Source: Prevotella sp. CAG:732
Lineage (GTDB): Bacteria > Bacteroidota > Bacteroidia > Bacteroidales > Bacteroidaceae
Direction: 5' to 3'
Assembly: GCA_000436035.1 (NCBI GenBank)
Contig: FR893304.1
Location: 1-41,260, forward strand
Length of the DNA stretch: 41,260 nucleotides
The first letter of the stretch is position 1, and each line of letters begins with the position of its first letter. Below the pieces are notes generated by a model. That model was given only the letters and a program-made list of their open reading frames with translations. It was not told the origin of the DNA and did no database searches. A program made the translations under genes and the position numbers. Shown piece by piece: positions 39,460 through 41,260 of the stretch.

Positions 39460-41106
39460 ATGAAAAAGTTATATATAACAATGACGGGATTGATGATCGG
39501 TGTATCATCCATCCTTGCGCAACCAAGCCCCGTACAGAAGGTTGCCAAAAGTGTATTCACGCTCACCACTTTCAATAAAGAGGGAGGCATCATCGCCGCT
39601 ACACAAGGCGTGTTTATCGACAACAAGGGTACCGCCATCAGCACCTTCAAACCATTCATCGGTGCCGTGAAGGCTACCGTGGTAGATGCCACCGGCAAAT
39701 CGATGGAAGTAGATGCCATCATGGGAGCTGACGAGCTATACGACGTAGCCAAGTTTAGAGTCGATAGCAAGACCATCGCAGCACCTATCGCCAACAAGGA
39801 GAGCGCAGCAGGAAGCAAAGTTTGGCTCGTACCTTATTCTATTAAGAAGCCAGCCTACCAGGAAGAAGAAATCAGCAGCGTAGAGAAGTTCAACACCTCC
39901 TACAACTACTACATCTTCTCAAACTCCGCCCCTGACAACGCCGTAGGTTGCCCTTTCGTCAACAAGGCCGGACAAGTCATCGCCTTGATGCACAACAATG
40001 GTTCCGTGACCGCCATTGACGCCAACTTCGCCAATCAGCTCAAAGTCACAGGACTCTCTTCCCTCGATGCAGCACTCCGTGAGAGTGGAATCCGCACCGC
40101 CTTGCCTGACAAGGAGACGGATGCCATCACGATGATGACACTGAACAAGGGACAGAAGACAGGCGACGAATACATGAAGTATGCTAACGAGTTTATCGGT
40201 AAGTTCCCTACCTCCGCCTTTGGTTACAAGGAGAAAGCATTCCTCCTCGCCAACAAGCAGCAATATGCAGAGGCAGACCAACTGATGCAAGAATCCATCA
40301 AGAAGTCAACAGCCAAGGACGAGGCTCACTCCAACTATGCCGACATCATCTACCAGAAGGTGATATACCAAGGCGACTCCATCTATCCTGCATGGAACGT
40401 CGATAAGGCGATAGCAGAATCACAAGCCGCTTACGCCATCAAGGCAGAGCCACTCTACAAGCACCAGGAGGCACAGAGCTTCTACCTGAAGAAAGACTAC
40501 CAGAAGGCTTACGATCTCTTCATGGGCTTAACCAAGACCCCGATGAACAGTGGAGAGGTATGGTTTGAGGCAGCACAATCCAAGGTACAGTTGAAGGCAC
40601 CTGAGACCGAAATCAAGGTACTCCTCGACAGTGCCGTATCGGTAGGCACAAAAACCAACAATGCGGCACCTTACCTATTGGCACGTGCCCGTTTCCTAGA
40701 GTCGCAAGCCAAGTATCGTGAGGCTATCGCCGACTACAACCAGTATGACAGCATCGCACGCCCTGTCGCCCCTACTTTCTTCTACACTCGCTATCAGTGC
40801 GAGATGAAGGTACGCCAATGGCAACAGGCTTTGCTCGACATCGCCCGTGCCTGCTACCTGAACCCTAAGGAGCCTACCTATTTTGCCGAATGGGCAAGTC
40901 TCGACCTTCGTGTCAAGCGATACGAAGAAGGTATGAAGGCAGCACAAGCTTGCATCACCCTCGCCCCAGAGTATGCCGATGGCTATCTCTTGCTCGGCAT
41001 CATGCAATGCGAGTCTAACAACAAGGCAGAAGGCAAGAAGAACTTGGAGAAAGCCAAGGAGCTGGGAGACACGAGAGCAGACGAATATCTGAAAAAGTAC
41101 AAATAA
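39460..41106 (+). CDS. Secreted TPR protein with degenerate trypsin-like domain
   Basis: A 548-residue protein with a signal peptide (MKKLYITMTGLMIGVSSILAQ). Residues about 25-225 look like an S1C trypsin-like domain (TQGVFIDNKGTAIST, GADELYDVAKF, NAVGCPFVNKAGQVIALM), but the catalytic His position is K64 and the Ser position is V162; only D95 remains. So it is probably a non-catalytic relative. Residues about 240-545 are TPR repeats (for example YAEADQLMQESIKKSTAKD, YLLLGIMQCESNNKAEGKKN). AAGAGGA lies just before the ATG at 39460. Likely an envelope scaffold. Confidence 0.82.
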   Translation: MKKLYITMTGLMIGVSSILAQPSPVQKVAKSVFTLTTFNKEGGIIAATQGVFIDNKGTAISTFKPFIGAVKATVVDATGKSMEVDAIMGADELYDVAKFRVDSKTIAAPIANKESAAGSKVWLVPYSIKKPAYQEEEISSVEKFNTSYNYYIFSNSAPDNAVGCPFVNKAGQVIALMHNNGSVTAIDANFANQLKVTGLSSLDAALRESGIRTALPDKETDAITMMTLNKGQKTGDEYMKYANEFIGKFPTSAFGYKEKAFLLANKQQYAEADQLMQESIKKSTAKDEAHSNYADIIYQKVIYQGDSIYPAWNVDKAIAESQAAYAIKAEPLYKHQEAQSFYLKKDYQKAYDLFMGLTKTPMNSGEVWFEAAQSKVQLKAPETEIKVLLDSAVSVGTKTNNAAPYLLARARFLESQAKYREAIADYNQYDSIARPVAPTFFYTRYQCEMKVRQWQQALLDIARACYLNPKEPTYFAEWASLDLRVKRYEEGMKAAQACITLAPEYADGYLLLGIMQCESNNKAEGKKNLEKAKELGDTRADEYLKKYK

Positions 41107-41212
41107 TCGGCAAACATAAGTCGAATAACAGCACTTCATTCACAGAATTGCAAACTCGATATTACAGATTGATAACGAATAGCGCAAAATTTTGATAAAA
41201 CGTATGCAATAA

Positions 41213-41244
41213 TTTGGCAGTATCAAATAAAATTGCTATTTTTG
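41213..41244 (+). promoter_or_regulatory. Promoter facing a gene beyond the window
   Basis: TTTG (41213-41216), exactly 20 bp, then TATTTTTG (41237-41244). In related genomes a 23S rRNA methyltransferase gene often follows here; that is recall, not seen. Confidence 0.7.
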
Positions 41245-41260
41245 CCTACAGTTTCAGCAG

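Overview
The window looks like a chromosomal segment of a Bacteroidota species, most likely Prevotella/Segatella. The signs are Bacteroidota-type promoters (TTTG, about 19-20 bp, then TAnnTTTG) before many genes, AT-rich spacers without strong Shine-Dalgarno sites, and families largely confined to this phylum (DUF5112/DUF5113 sensor, DUF4835, DUF3127, Wzi next to a lipocalin-like lipoprotein, dnaN-exonuclease-coaBC-DUF4835-recN order). I found no rRNA, tRNA or CRISPR array.

Layout. 1-1.7 kb is a decayed accessory patch: a window-truncated HU-like DNA-binding gene, a 37-bp inverted repeat made of 11-bp iterons around an AT-rich core, and three gene fragments (nitroreductase C-terminus, BRO antirepressor, truncated DUF5675 with an internal duplication). 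1.7-8.1 kb has a Nudix hydrolase diverging from a two-gene cassette: a 1623-residue exonuclease-RecQ-UvrD fusion followed after 5 bp by an AT-rich RNase HI. This cassette is the best candidate for a little-described system. 8.3-13.3 kb has an Fsr-type efflux pump, a Wzi-like capsule gene with a lipoprotein, and a secreted Gly/Ser/Asn/Arg-rich protein.

13.6-24.7 kb is a hexuronate/Entner-Doudoroff locus. On the minus strand kdgK, eda, a large DUF5112/DUF5113 sensor kinase, a response regulator and a membrane protein appear to form one operon; the eda stop and the kinase start share one base. Divergent from it are a LacI-family regulator, uxaA (altronate dehydratase) and an NhaC-type antiporter. 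UxaA makes 2-keto-3-deoxygluconate, KdgK phosphorylates it and Eda cleaves KDPG to pyruvate and glyceraldehyde-3-phosphate. Palindromes near both divergent promoters are candidate operators.

24.8-28.5 kb has a conserved hypothetical, a GH25 lysozyme with a possibly leaderless promoter, a zinc-ribbon membrane protein, and a convergent CbpA-like J-protein. 28.8-32.6 kb is a likely operon of a 5'-nucleotidase, an NADH pyrophosphatase and an MFS transporter, suggesting NAD/nucleotide salvage. 32.6-41.1 kb is DNA-metabolism housekeeping: a DUF3127 protein with an SSB-like acidic tail, divergent from dnaN, a DnaQ/ExoX-like exonuclease, coaBC, DUF4835, recN and a TPR protein with a degenerate trypsin-like domain. 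A consensus promoter at the right edge faces a gene outside the window.
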